From positions 1 through 31,298 of the forward strand of contig JAGFXI010000004.1 in assembly GCA_017861095.1 (NCBI GenBank): a stretch of 31,298 nt of DNA. Direction: 5' to 3'. The position numbers and the translations under genes are program-made. The stretch comes from Deltaproteobacteria bacterium (lineage in GTDB: Bacteria; Desulfobacterota; Syntrophobacteria; BM002). Of the stretch, positions 1 through 8,423 are shown one piece after another. Position 1 is the first letter of the stretch, and each line of letters opens with the position of its first letter. The notes under the pieces are model-generated. The model did not search any database. It was not told the DNA's origin and saw nothing but the letters and a program-made list of their open reading frames with translations.

Positions 1-1
1 T

Positions 2-1156
2 TTGAAACGAATCGTCATTCTCGGCTCGACCGGGTCCATCGGTCGGAGCGCCCTCTGGGTGGCGGAGCGGTTTCCTGACCGCTTTCAGGTGGTGGGGCTC
101 GGAGCGGGGAAGAACATCGACCTTCTGGCGGAACAGGTCCAGCGCTTCCGTCCCCGAGTGGTTTCCGTTCTTACCGCCGAGCTCGCCGGAGATCTCCGCC
201 GTCGCCTGCCTCCGAGAACCGAGGTCCTGGCCGGCCTCAGCGGCTACCAGGAGGTGGCCGCTCTTCCTGAGTCGGACCTTGTCCTCTCGGCCATGGTGGG
301 CGCTGCGGGTCTCACGCCCACCCTCGCAGCTCTCCGCGCCGGAAAGGATGTGGCCCTCGCCAACAAGGAGACACTGGTCATGGCCGGCGACCTGGTGACC
401 ACTGAGGTCGGGCGGCACCAGGTGACGCTCCTCCCCGTGGACAGTGAGCATAGCGCCATCTTCCAGGCTCTGACCGGGCACCGCCGGCAGGATCTCAAGC
501 GTATCATCCTGACCGCCTCGGGCGGTCCGTTCCTCCACGCCAGCCTGGAGGAACTTCAACGCGTGACTCCCACTCAGGCCCTGGCCCACCCCAACTGGCG
601 CATGGGCCCGAAGGTCACAATCGACTCGGCCACCCTCATGAACAAGGGTCTCGAAGTCATTGAGGCGAGGTGGCTCTTTGATCTTGAGATATCCCAGATC
701 GGGGTCGCCATTCATCCTCAGAGCATCGTCCACTCCCTGGTGGAGTACGTGGACGGATCCGTGATCGCCCAGCTCGGGATCCCGGACATGCGGATTCCCA
801 TCGCCTATGCCCTATCGTATCCGGAACGATTGCCCCTCGATCTCCCGCCCCTGGATCTTCTGGCGGTGCAGACCCTCACCTTCCTTGAGCCGGACCGGGC
901 CCGGTTCCCCTGTCTCGGTCTGGCCTTTGCCGCCCTCAAGGCTGGGGGCACCATGCCGGCGGTGCTGAACGCGGCCAACGAGGTCGCGGTGGAGGCCTTC
1001 CTAAGCGGACGAATACCCTTCCTTGCCATTGGCGAAGTGGTGGAGGAGACGCTGGGTCGGCATCGGCCCAGCCCTACAGTAGAGGTCGAGGTCGTCGTGA
1101 GCGCCGACCGATGGGCACGGGAGGAGGCGGGCCGGATCACGGAGCGCCTGCGCTGA
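2..1156 (+). CDS. dxr: 1-deoxy-D-xylulose 5-phosphate reductoisomerase
   Basis: Converts 1-deoxy-D-xylulose 5-phosphate to 2-C-methyl-D-erythritol 4-phosphate with NADPH, the second step of the MEP isoprenoid pathway, in the cytoplasm. Seen: N-terminal dinucleotide-binding motif GSTGSIG (residues 8-14), NKETLVMAG (121-129), the metal-binding PVDSEHSA block with D147 and E149, and HPNWRMGPKVTIDSATLMNKG around 197-219. The 384 residues match the family length. The start is a TTG at the second base of the window. Its ribosome site would lie outside, so an upstream start cannot be excluded, but the Rossmann motif begins where expected. The gene lies just before rseP, the classical uppS-cdsA-dxr-rseP order; the earlier genes would be left of the window. 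Confidence 0.96.
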   Translation: MKRIVILGSTGSIGRSALWVAERFPDRFQVVGLGAGKNIDLLAEQVQRFRPRVVSVLTAELAGDLRRRLPPRTEVLAGLSGYQEVAALPESDLVLSAMVGAAGLTPTLAALRAGKDVALANKETLVMAGDLVTTEVGRHQVTLLPVDSEHSAIFQALTGHRRQDLKRIILTASGGPFLHASLEELQRVTPTQALAHPNWRMGPKVTIDSATLMNKGLEVIEARWLFDLEISQIGVAIHPQSIVHSLVEYVDGSVIAQLGIPDMRIPIAYALSYPERLPLDLPPLDLLAVQTLTFLEPDRARFPCLGLAFAALKAGGTMPAVLNAANEVAVEAFLSGRIPFLAIGEVVEETLGRHRPSPTVEVEVVVSADRWAREEAGRITERLR

Positions 1157-1331
1157 GCATCTTTGGCCTGCAGGCATCCGGAGTTGATACGATGCATGTG
1201 ACCGCCGAATGGATCACGAGGGGGCGAGGGTGGTTCCAAACTTGCAGAGGGCCACGGGGATGATTATCCCTTGTGCATCTTTGGCAGGACGCGCCGAGCA
1301 CCGTACCTGAAACATAAGGAGCCGTGAAATC

Positions 1332-2432
1332 TTGGAAGCACTTATAGACTTTCTTCGTACGTTCATAGCCTTCGTGGTTTCCCTGGGAATCCTCATCTTC
1401 ATTCACGAGTTCGGCCACTTTCTCGCCGCCAAACTATCGGGGGTCAACGTCGAACGTTTTTCTCTCGGCTTTGGGCCACGTCTCTTGGGAAAAAGGTGGC
1501 GGGAGACCGACTACCGCATCTCCGCCCTCCCTCTCGGCGGCTACGTCAAGATGCTCGGCGAGGCGGCCGACGAAGAGGTGCCCGAGGAGCTGCGGCACGC
1601 CTCTTTCTCCCATCAGCCTCTCGTTCGCCGGGTTGCCATTGTTGCCTGCGGGCCCCTTTTCAATATCCTCCTCGCCTTCCTCGTCTATACCTTCACCTTT
1701 GCTCTCTTCGGCCTCGCCCGCCCCTCCACCGATGTAGGTTCGGTGAGCCCCGATTCCGCCGCCGCCAACGCCGGCATTCAAGCGGGCGACAAGGTGCTCG
1801 CTGTTGACGGGGTCCCGGTCCAGGAGTGGAGTCAGCTTTCCGATTTGATTCAGAAGGCGGGAGACCGGCCCGTCGAGATCCGACTACAACGGGGCTCCGA
1901 GGTGCTCACCTTTCGAATCATCCCCGAGATGAGGAAGACAACAAACCTGCTCGGTGAGGAGATCCAGCGGCCCCTCATCGGCATCGTCGCCTCGGGCAAG
2001 GTGAACGTGGAAGAGATCAATCCATTTCAGGCCCTCTACTACGGCGCCGATCAGACCTGGCAGGTCGTCAAGCTTACCTTCATCGTCATCGGCAAGTTGT
2101 TCCAGGGCGCGATCTCGCCGCGAACCCTTGCCGGTCCCATCGGCATTGCCCAGATGTCGGGACAGGTGGCCGAGGCCGGCGCCGCAGCCTTTCTCTCATT
2201 CCTGGCGCTCCTCAGTATCAACCTCGGGATTCTGAACCTGCTTCCCATCCCGGTGCTCGACGGCGGTCACCTCCTCTTCTTTCTGATCGAGGCGGTCATG
2301 GGGAGACCCCTGAGCATCCGGAAGCGGGAGATGGCTCAGCAGGCCGGCCTCTTCCTGCTCATCCTGCTCATGGTTTTCGTGTTCTACAACGACATCCACC
2401 GACTCATCTATCCCGGAAGGTTTACGCCCTAG
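1332..2432 (+). CDS. rseP: RIP metalloprotease RseP (site-2 protease)
   Basis: Inner-membrane zinc protease that cleaves membrane-embedded substrates such as anti-sigma factors after a first periplasmic cut. Seen: first membrane segment with the zinc-binding HEFGH motif (residues 25-29), a central periplasmic PDZ domain (about 120-205, with the SAAANAGIQAGDKVLAVDG core), and a C-terminal membrane pair carrying NLLPIPVLDGG, the second active-site element. The 366 residues match a single-PDZ family member. The start is TTG at 1332, chosen because AAGGAG lies ten bases upstream and the first helix begins directly after it. A 175-base spacer separates it from dxr; tsaB follows after 17 bases. A membrane anti-sigma candidate at 16735-17364 is a conceivable substrate, but nothing here shows that. 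Confidence 0.95.
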   Translation: MEALIDFLRTFIAFVVSLGILIFIHEFGHFLAAKLSGVNVERFSLGFGPRLLGKRWRETDYRISALPLGGYVKMLGEAADEEVPEELRHASFSHQPLVRRVAIVACGPLFNILLAFLVYTFTFALFGLARPSTDVGSVSPDSAAANAGIQAGDKVLAVDGVPVQEWSQLSDLIQKAGDRPVEIRLQRGSEVLTFRIIPEMRKTTNLLGEEIQRPLIGIVASGKVNVEEINPFQALYYGADQTWQVVKLTFIVIGKLFQGAISPRTLAGPIGIAQMSGQVAEAGAAAFLSFLALLSINLGILNLLPIPVLDGGHLLFFLIEAVMGRPLSIRKREMAQQAGLFLLILLMVFVFYNDIHRLIYPGRFTP

Positions 2433-2449
2433 AGAACAGCATAGAGGCC

Positions 2450-3139
2450 GTGAAGATCCTCGCCGTCGACACCTCAACCTCCGTCGGGACCATCGCCCTC
2501 GTGGATGGGCCGGTAGTGCGGGCTGAGCTCGCCCTCAACGTGAATGCCACCCACAACCAGCGCCTCCTGCCCGGAATCCACCGCCTCCTTACCGACGTCG
2601 GCTGGCCCCTCGAAGATCTGGACGGCCTGGCCATCGGCCTCGGTCCCGGGAGTTTCACCGGCCTTCGGATCGGGATGAGTGTGATGAAAGGCCTCGCCTT
2701 CGCCACCGGGAAACCTCTGGCGGGGGTGCCGACACTGGATGCACTGGCCGCCAATGTTGCACTTGTTCCCTGGACCATCTGTCCGGTCATGGACGCCCGG
2801 AAGGGTGAAGTGTACACCGCCCTCTATCGAGGCGGCGAGGGCCACGAACTGGAAAGGCTCACGCCGTACCGGTTGATGAAACCCCAGTCTCTCGCCGAGT
2901 TCATCACGGGGAAGACGGTGCTTCTCGGGGATGGTCTCCTCCGCTATGGCGATGTTCTCGCAGCCGGGCTGGGGGATCGCTTGGTGCGGGCGCCCGCTCA
3001 CCTTAACGCCGTTCGCGGCGCCGCCATCGGTTGGCTCGCCATGGAACGCCTGCACCGCGGGCTAGCTGAGGAGATCTCGACCTGCACTCCTCTCTACGTT
3101 CGCCCCTCGGAGGCCGAGCTCGCCCGTAGGAGCCGCTAG
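2450..3139 (+). CDS. tsaB: tRNA threonylcarbamoyladenosine biosynthesis protein TsaB
   Basis: Partner of TsaD in the complex that places the threonylcarbamoyl group on A37 of ANN-decoding tRNAs. TsaB is the inactive ASKHA-fold paralogue that holds TsaD. Seen: N-terminal ILAVDTSTSVGTIALVDG, the family hallmark GLGPGSFTGLRIG near residues 63-75 followed by GLAFATGKPLAGVPTLDALA, and VMDARKGEVYTALY near 113-126. Its 229 residues are the normal length. The start is GTG at 2450, 17 bases after the rseP stop, which suggests co-transcription with dxr-rseP. It ends 15 bases before the -35 element of the next transcription unit. Confidence 0.93.
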   Translation: MKILAVDTSTSVGTIALVDGPVVRAELALNVNATHNQRLLPGIHRLLTDVGWPLEDLDGLAIGLGPGSFTGLRIGMSVMKGLAFATGKPLAGVPTLDALAANVALVPWTICPVMDARKGEVYTALYRGGEGHELERLTPYRLMKPQSLAEFITGKTVLLGDGLLRYGDVLAAGLGDRLVRAPAHLNAVRGAAIGWLAMERLHRGLAEEISTCTPLYVRPSEAELARRSR

Positions 3140-3154
3140 CCCGCGTTATCTCTG

Positions 3155-3183
3155 TTGACAAAACCTTGCCAATTGCATAGATA
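3155..3183 (+). promoter_or_regulatory. sigma-70-like promoter ahead of the DUF465-ilv operon
   Basis: A perfect -35 TTGACA (3155-3160) is followed after 17 bases by TAGATA (3178-3183) in a local A/T-rich stretch. The AT-richness stands out against the GC-rich surroundings. It lies just after tsaB and 80 bases before the ATG of the DUF465 gene, so it probably drives DUF465-ilvBNC. The -10 match is only moderate (three of six); TATATT slightly downstream would need a 21-base spacer. Confidence 0.6.
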
Positions 3184-3262
3184 TATTTTTTACTTCAGAT
3201 GGCGACCTTTCAGCCGACAAATCCAGCTGTTCTTTCGCGCGTGCACGCAGAGAGGTTTGCAG

Positions 3263-3490
3263 ATGGAGAAATGGGATGAAGAACTCATTGCCCGGCTTCT
3301 TCCTCACGACGAAGAGCTTCGCAAGCAGGTGGCAGCACATCGGAAGTACGAAGAGCAGCTCGAAGAGTTCAACCGCCGGCCCTACCTTACCACGGAAGAA
3401 GCCATGGAGAAAAAACGGATCCAGAAACTCAAACTGGCCGGCCGAGATAAGATCGAGGCCATCCTGGCAAGGTATCGACAGCAGAGTTGA
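3263..3490 (+). CDS. DUF465 (YdcH-like) small coiled-coil protein
   Basis: Small cytoplasmic protein of 75 residues whose molecular role is not established. Seen: an almost wholly helical, charged sequence with the DUF465 layout: an early HDEELRKQVAAHRKYEEQLEEF helix, a short turn (NRRPYLTTEE), then a second helix EKKRIQKLKLAGRDKIEAIL ending in ARYR. The same frame is open back to 3155, but the upstream part overlaps the promoter and is not DUF465-like. The ATG at 3263 has GAGAGG seven bases upstream and is preferred. The stop lies three bases before the ilvB ATG, so it is translationally linked to ilvB, an arrangement that puts it under the same control as branched-chain amino acid synthesis. 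Confidence 0.85.
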   Translation: MEKWDEELIARLLPHDEELRKQVAAHRKYEEQLEEFNRRPYLTTEEAMEKKRIQKLKLAGRDKIEAILARYRQQS

Positions 3491-3493
3491 GCC

Positions 3494-5182
3494 ATGAAAC
3501 TGAGCGGAGCCCAGATATTCTTCGAGTGCCTGAAGGCCGAGGGCGTGGACACGATCTTCGGGTTTCCGGGCGGCGCCGTTATCGACCTGTACGACGAGAT
3601 GGGGAAGCACGAGATCCGCCACATCCTCGTGCGCCACGAGCAGGGCGCCATCCACATGGCGGACGGCTACGCCCGGGCCACGGGACGTGTCGGGGTGTGT
3701 CTCGTTACCTCCGGCCCCGGAGCCACCAACACCGTCACCGGTGTTGCCACGGCCTGCATGGATTCCATCCCGGTGGTGATCTTCACCGGTCAGGTGCCCA
3801 CCCACCTCATCGGCAACGACGCCTTCCAGGAGGTGGACATCATCGGGATTACCCGTCCCTGCACCAAGCACAACTATCTGGTGAAGGACGTAGCCGATCT
3901 GGCCCGGATCATTCGGGAGGCCTTCTACCTGGCGAGCTCCGGAAGGCCCGGGCCGGTCTTGGTGGATCTTCCCAAGGACGTGGTCAGCAGCAAGACCGAG
4001 TTCAAGTACCCCAGGAAGGTGGTCCTCCGGGGTTACAAACCCACCTATGAGGCCCACATGGGGCAGATCAAGCGGGCCTACGACGAGATCGCGAGCGCCA
4101 AGCGGCCGGTGATCTACGCCGGCGGCGGGGTCATCCATTCCAATGCCGCCAAGGAGCTTCACCAGTTCGGGGAGACCATGAGGTGCCCGGTGACCACGAC
4201 CCTCATGGGGCTCGGCGGCTTCCCTGCTCCCCATGAACTCTGGCTGGGCATGCTGGGGATGCACGGCACCTTTCGGGCCAATATGGCGGTGGCGCACTCG
4301 GATCTCCTCATCGCCATCGGCGCCCGGTTCGACGACCGGGTCACAGGGAAGATCGCCGAGTTCGCACCCGAGGCGAAGATCATCCACGTGGACATCGATC
4401 CCACCTCCATCAGCAAGAACGTCCTCGTGGACATCCCCATCGTGGGTGACTGCAAGGATGCCCTCAAGAAGCTGCTCCACCTGGCCGAAGAGCACCCTAC
4501 CAAGAACCTGGAGACTGCTAGGAAGCCATGGTTGGATCAAATCGAGAAGTGGCGACAGACTTATCCTCTGGCCTACGAGCAGGGACCGGACGTCATCAGG
4601 CCCCAGTTCGTGGTGGAGAAGATCTACGAGTTCTCGAAGAGTAAAGCCATCATCACTACCGAGGTGGGCCAGAACCAGATGTGGACCGCCCAGTACTACC
4701 ACTTCGCCGAGCCGCGAACTCTCCTTACTTCGGGCGGTCTGGGTACCATGGGCTACGGCTTCCCGGCAGCCATCGGCGCCCAGGCGGCCTTTCCCGATCG
4801 GCTGGTCATCGATATCGCCGGCGACGGCAGCATTCAGATGTGCATCCAGGAACTCATTGTCGCCGTGGAGAACAACTTTCCGGTCAAGATTGCCATTCTC
4901 AACAACCAGTACCTGGGGATGGTGCGGCAGTGGCAGCAGCACTTCTACGATCGCCGGTACTCCCAGACCTGCCTCAGCGCCGCTCCCGATTTTGTGAAGC
5001 TGGCCGAGGCCTATGGAGCCGTAGGACTTCGCGCTATGAAACCGAGCGAGGTGGAACCGGTCATTCGCGAGGCCTTCGCCACACCGAGACCGGTCATCAT
5101 GGACTTCGTCGTCAACCCGGAAGAGTGTGTCTACCCCATGGTCCCTGCGGGAGCTCCCATGACGGAGATGCTCCTCGTCTAG
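3494..5182 (+). CDS. ilvB: acetolactate synthase, large (catalytic) subunit
   Basis: Thiamine-diphosphate enzyme that condenses two pyruvates to 2-acetolactate (valine/leucine branch) or pyruvate plus 2-oxobutyrate (isoleucine branch). Seen: N-terminal FGFPGGAVIDLYDEM with catalytic RHEQGA (Glu49), GRVGVCLVTSGPGATN, the central domain with IGARFDDRVTGK, and the C-terminal thiamine-diphosphate/metal motif GDGSIQM followed by NN near residue 443. MVRQWQQHFY, typical of AHAS rather than catabolic acetolactate synthase, is also present. The 562 residues and the neighbouring regulatory subunit confirm the anabolic enzyme. It starts three bases after the DUF465 stop and heads the ilvB-ilvN-ilvC run. 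Confidence 0.97.
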   Translation: MKLSGAQIFFECLKAEGVDTIFGFPGGAVIDLYDEMGKHEIRHILVRHEQGAIHMADGYARATGRVGVCLVTSGPGATNTVTGVATACMDSIPVVIFTGQVPTHLIGNDAFQEVDIIGITRPCTKHNYLVKDVADLARIIREAFYLASSGRPGPVLVDLPKDVVSSKTEFKYPRKVVLRGYKPTYEAHMGQIKRAYDEIASAKRPVIYAGGGVIHSNAAKELHQFGETMRCPVTTTLMGLGGFPAPHELWLGMLGMHGTFRANMAVAHSDLLIAIGARFDDRVTGKIAEFAPEAKIIHVDIDPTSISKNVLVDIPIVGDCKDALKKLLHLAEEHPTKNLETARKPWLDQIEKWRQTYPLAYEQGPDVIRPQFVVEKIYEFSKSKAIITTEVGQNQMWTAQYYHFAEPRTLLTSGGLGTMGYGFPAAIGAQAAFPDRLVIDIAGDGSIQMCIQELIVAVENNFPVKIAILNNQYLGMVRQWQQHFYDRRYSQTCLSAAPDFVKLAEAYGAVGLRAMKPSEVEPVIREAFATPRPVIMDFVVNPEECVYPMVPAGAPMTEMLLV

Positions 5183-5218
5183 ATTCCATCCGGAGACCGC
5201 TCGTCACCTGTGTGTCCT

Positions 5219-5731
5219 ATGTCAACATCGAATCAGAAAAATGAAGACCTGCGCCACACCCTCGGGGTCCTGGTGGAGAATCAGCCCGGCGTGCTCTCTC
5301 GGGTGGCCGGGCTCTTCAGCGGGCGGGGCTTCAACATCGAGAGCCTCACGGTGGCCGAGACAATCGATCCGGAGATCTCCCGCATCACCCTGGTAACCAG
5401 CGGCAACGAGCAGATCATGGAGCAGATCATCAAACAGCTCCGCAAGCTCGTAAACGTCATCAAGGTGATCGACTTCCGCGAGGTGGAGTTCGTCGACCGG
5501 GAGATGGCCCTCATCAAGGTCAAGGCCGAGGCCACGACCCGGGCCGAGGCGCTCAGGATCGTCGATATCTTCCGGGGTAAGGTGGTGGACGTGAGCCCTA
5601 CCTCCTATACCATCGAGGTGACCGGCGACGGGAAGAAGATCGAGGCGATCACCGAACTCCTCCAGCACCTCGGGATCATCGAGATCGTGAGAACCGGCAA
5701 GGCTGCCATCGCCCGGAGCAAGAAGACGTAG
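5219..5731 (+). CDS. ilvN: acetolactate synthase, small (regulatory) subunit
   Basis: Regulatory partner of IlvB; it raises activity and mediates valine feedback. Seen: N-terminal ACT domain (HTLGVLVENQPGVLSRVAGLF, then RGFNIESLTVAET), a second conserved stretch EQIMEQIIKQLRKLVNVIKV, and the C-terminal ALS_ss domain with REMALIKVKA and ITELLQHLGIIEIVRTGKAAIAR. About 170 residues is the usual length for the IlvH type. Start uncertain: ATG 5219 is assumed, but GTG 5210 in the same frame lies closer to the only Shine-Dalgarno-like stretch (GGAGA at 5192). It is 36 bases after ilvB. Confidence 0.95.
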   Translation: MSTSNQKNEDLRHTLGVLVENQPGVLSRVAGLFSGRGFNIESLTVAETIDPEISRITLVTSGNEQIMEQIIKQLRKLVNVIKVIDFREVEFVDREMALIKVKAEATTRAEALRIVDIFRGKVVDVSPTSYTIEVTGDGKKIEAITELLQHLGIIEIVRTGKAAIARSKKT

Positions 5732-5843
5732 CCCGCCTGCCGATGGAGATCCCCCGCGACCGGTGAAGCTGAAACGATGAGATCGTACCTTCATACCTGT
5801 GTGACCCCAGCGTAACGCTGACTACGGAGAGAGGAGACCGGAG

Positions 5844-6839
5844 ATGAAGATTTACTACGAAGCAGATGCCGACTTGAGGAAATTCAAAGGGAAGAAGGTT
5901 GCCATCATCGGCTACGGCAGTCAGGGCCACGCCCAGGCTCTCAACCTGAGGGACAGCGGCGTGGAGGTCATCGTTGCCGAGCTGAAGGATACTGCGAATT
6001 ACAAGCTCGCCAAGAAGCACGGCTTCAAACCCGCCACCGCCGCCAAGGCCTCAAGCCAAGCCGAAATCGTCCAGATCCTCGCCCAGGATAACGTTCAGGC
6101 CCAGCTCTATCGTGAGGAGGTCGCCCCCCACATGACCAAGGGGAAAACCCTGGTCTTTTCCCACGGCTTCAACATTCATTTCGGCCAGATCGTTCCCGCA
6201 ACCCATCTAGATGTTGTCATGATAGCACCCAAGGGCCCCGGCCATCTTGTGCGGAGCGAGTATGAGAAGGGCGCCGGAGTGCCCTCCCTCGTTGCTATCC
6301 ACCGGGATGCCTCAGGGCACGCCTTGGAGACCGCCCTCGCCTATGCCAAGGGGATCGGCGCCACCCGGGCCGGAGTTATCCACACCACCTTCAAGGAGGA
6401 GACCGAGACAGACCTGTTCGGTGAGCAGGCGGTCCTTTGCGGCGGTGTTTCCGAGTTGGTAAAGGCCGGGTTCGACACGCTGGTCGAGGCGGGTTATCAG
6501 CCTGAGATAGCCTACTTTGAGTGCCTCCACGAGCTCAAGCTCATCGTCGACCTCTTCTACCAGGGCGGTATCTCCTACATGCGCTACTCGGTCAGCGATA
6601 CCGCCGAGTACGGAGACTACACTCGCGGTCGCCGCATCATCAGCGACGAGACCCGGGAAGAGATGCGCGAGATTCTCGCTGAGGTCCAAAGCGGCGAGTT
6701 CGCCCGGGAATGGATACTGGAGAACCAAGCCGGTCGACCGGTATATAACGCCTTGCGCAAGATGGAGAGTGAGCATCCCATCGAGGAGGTCGGCGCGAAG
6801 CTCCGAGCCATGATGCCCTGGCTGAAAAAACCCGAATAA
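5844..6839 (+). CDS. ilvC: ketol-acid reductoisomerase, class I, with atypical cofactor loop
   Basis: Isomerises and reduces acetolactate to 2,3-dihydroxyisovalerate (and the isoleucine analogue) with Mg2+ and NAD(P)H. Seen: Rossmann motif GYGSQGHAQALNLRDSG (residues 23-39), PKGPGH, and the knotted C-terminal domain with ETDLFGEQ, ECLHELKLIVDL, SDTAEYGDY and SEHPIEEVGAKLR. The 331 residues fit class I. ATG 5844 has a strong GAGAGGAGA upstream. Odd: the loop after the second beta strand, which in common NADPH enzymes reads like GLRxGSxS, is AELKDTANY here (45-53). It has Glu46 where the Gly of GLR sits and no Arg/Ser phosphate binders. That pattern points to NADH preference (inference). It is third in the ilv run, 112 bases after ilvN. 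Confidence 0.97.
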   Translation: MKIYYEADADLRKFKGKKVAIIGYGSQGHAQALNLRDSGVEVIVAELKDTANYKLAKKHGFKPATAAKASSQAEIVQILAQDNVQAQLYREEVAPHMTKGKTLVFSHGFNIHFGQIVPATHLDVVMIAPKGPGHLVRSEYEKGAGVPSLVAIHRDASGHALETALAYAKGIGATRAGVIHTTFKEETETDLFGEQAVLCGGVSELVKAGFDTLVEAGYQPEIAYFECLHELKLIVDLFYQGGISYMRYSVSDTAEYGDYTRGRRIISDETREEMREILAEVQSGEFAREWILENQAGRPVYNALRKMESEHPIEEVGAKLRAMMPWLKKPE

Positions 6840-6867
6840 CACACCGCCTGAGTGTGCCAACTGACCT

Positions 6868-7545
6868 ATGGAGCACCTGCCGATCGCGAAGCAAGGGTTC
6901 GTCTCCATCGCCGTGCTGGGGGCCCTTTTCCTTGCCTCCGCCCTGGCCGGATGGCAGTTTGTCGCGGCAGCCTCTTTGCTTGCGACCGGCCTAGTGGTAA
7001 ACTTCTTCCGCGACCCGGAGCGGACTGTCCCCGCCGATCCGAGTGCGGTGGTGGCGCCGGCGGACGGAAAAATCATCTTCATAGGGAAGGTCGTCGAGGA
7101 TCGTTTTATCCACCGCGAGACTCTGAAGATCAGCATCTTCATGAACGTCTTCAACGTGCACGTCAACCGGGTTCCCTTCTCCGGTGAGATCACCAACATT
7201 CACTACGAGAAGGGAAAGTTCCTCGCCGCCAACCTGGACAAGGCCTCCCGGGACAATGAGCACAACGCCGTAGTGCTCCGGGTTGCAAGCGGTGATGTGA
7301 TGGCCTTCGTCCAGATCGCCGGCCTCATCGCCCGCCGCATCGACTGCTGGGTGAAGCCCGGAGACCGGGTCGAGCGGGGCGAGCGATTCGGCATGATCCG
7401 CTTTGGCTCGCGGGTGGATCTGTATGTGCCTCCGACCTGGCGGCTCGCCGTGGCAACGGGCCAGCACGTGAAAGCGGGAGAGAGCATCGTATGTTACTCC
7501 GGAAACGACCCAAGAGACGAAAGCCCAGGAAGCCCCGGGAACTGA
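6868..7545 (+). CDS. psd: phosphatidylserine decarboxylase proenzyme, short type
   Basis: Decarboxylates phosphatidylserine to phosphatidylethanolamine at the inner membrane. The proenzyme cleaves itself to create a pyruvoyl group. Seen: two N-terminal hydrophobic segments (about 10-45), VVAPADGKI with the proposed catalytic Asp66, FMNVFNVHVNRVP with His98, and the self-cleavage site FGS (Gly180-Ser181 of RFGSRVDLYVPP), the counterpart of LGST in the long enzymes. Its 225 residues fit the short bacterial/archaeal class. It starts 28 bases after ilvC without a clear Shine-Dalgarno. Its last 18 codons overlap the start of pssA, the next enzyme up the same pathway, implying coupled translation. 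Confidence 0.94.
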   Translation: MEHLPIAKQGFVSIAVLGALFLASALAGWQFVAAASLLATGLVVNFFRDPERTVPADPSAVVAPADGKIIFIGKVVEDRFIHRETLKISIFMNVFNVHVNRVPFSGEITNIHYEKGKFLAANLDKASRDNEHNAVVLRVASGDVMAFVQIAGLIARRIDCWVKPGDRVERGERFGMIRFGSRVDLYVPPTWRLAVATGQHVKAGESIVCYSGNDPRDESPGSPGN

Positions 7546-8306
7546 AGCGGGGTATCTACATCCTTCCCAATCTCTTCACCACCGGGAATCTCTTTTGCGG
7601 CTTTTTCGCCATCGCAGCCGCCGTGAACTACAAGTTCAAGACGGCGGCAGTGGCGATTCTCGTCTCCTGCCTCTTCGACATTCTCGATGGAAAGGTGGCG
7701 CGCCTCACCAACTCGCAGAGCCGTTTCGGCGTGGAATACGACTCTCTTGCCGACCTTGTCGCCTTCGGCGTGGCCCCGGCCGTGGTCATGTACCTCTGGG
7801 CGCTGCAGCCTTTCGGCCGCCTTGGATGGGTGGCCGCCTTTCTTTTCGTCGCTTGCGGCGCTCTCCGCCTGGCGCGGTTCAACGTGCAGGTGAATTCCGT
7901 CCCCAAGAAGTACTTTGTTGGCCTCCCCATCCCGGGAGCCGCTTGTATGGTGGCCACCACGGTCCTCTTTCTCCATCACCTGGGGGAAAACGGCCCCACC
8001 AAACACTTTTTGCTCCTTGCAATGACCTACCTGCTTGGATTCCTCATGGTCAGCACCATCCCTTACAACAGCTTCAAAGAGCTCAACCGCCTGCAGCGGA
8101 TGCCCTTCCGGTCACTGTTCTTAGCGGTTCTGGTCCTCTCGGTGGTTGCTGCCCAGCCCGCCGTTATGCTCTTCACCCTAGTGGGTCTCTACCTGGTTTC
8201 CGGGCCCTTTGAATATCTCCGGAAGCTGGCGAAGCGCGGCTCCCGACTTCCCGAGGAAGCGCCGCGGGAGCAGCCAATTCAGGTCCAGCCTGGGGTCGAG
8301 CAGTGA
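7491..8306 (+). CDS. pssA: CDP-diacylglycerol--serine O-phosphatidyltransferase
   Basis: Makes phosphatidylserine from CDP-diacylglycerol and serine, supplying Psd. Seen: a very basic N terminus (RKRPKRRKPRKPRELKR), then the complete CDP-alcohol phosphotransferase signature: DILDG (63-67), AR (70-71), Gly80, Asp84 and Asp88, fitting D-x2-DG-x2-AR-x8-G-x3-D-x3-D. About seven or eight hydrophobic membrane segments follow, ending near 240 with a polar tail. The 271 residues suit the membrane-type (class II, Bacillus-like) enzyme. The ATG at 7491 lies inside the end of psd. It is the last gene before a 117-base gap leading to leuC. Confidence 0.94.
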   Translation: MLLRKRPKRRKPRKPRELKRGIYILPNLFTTGNLFCGFFAIAAAVNYKFKTAAVAILVSCLFDILDGKVARLTNSQSRFGVEYDSLADLVAFGVAPAVVMYLWALQPFGRLGWVAAFLFVACGALRLARFNVQVNSVPKKYFVGLPIPGAACMVATTVLFLHHLGENGPTKHFLLLAMTYLLGFLMVSTIPYNSFKELNRLQRMPFRSLFLAVLVLSVVAAQPAVMLFTLVGLYLVSGPFEYLRKLAKRGSRLPEEAPREQPIQVQPGVEQ

Positions 8307-8423
8307 AGGCGCCATGACCCAGGAGACGGACGCCCTCGGCGGGTTTGACCCCGTAGGTCAAGATCGCTTGCTCCCAGTTTTGTCGTCCGCCTCTGGCTCC
8401 CAACCTGCGAGGTTGATTACACC
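8307..8423 (+). other. pssA-leuC gap, no gene seen
   Basis: In related genomes leuA often sits here, but only 117 bases are present. The stretch holds a small perfect inverted repeat, TTGACC...GGTCAA (8344-8360), and a 39-codon open frame from ATG 8314 that resembles nothing recognised and has no convincing ribosome site. No 2-isopropylmalate synthase remnant is recognisable. Confidence 0.5.

Noticed and set aside
3155..3262. N-terminal extension of the DUF465 protein
   Set aside because: Contains the TTGACA promoter and is unlike DUF465; ATG 3263 has its own ribosome site.
3140..3262. T-box or amino-acid attenuator leader for the ilv operon
   Set aside because: No run of Ile/Val/Leu codons, no T-box sequence and no terminator found before DUF465-ilvB.
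3146..4942. 598-codon open frame on the minus strand opposite ilvB
   Set aside because: It mirrors ilvB codon by codon, is rich in His/Gly/Asp with no family motif, and ilvB itself is unmistakable. Antisense openness is common in GC-rich genes.
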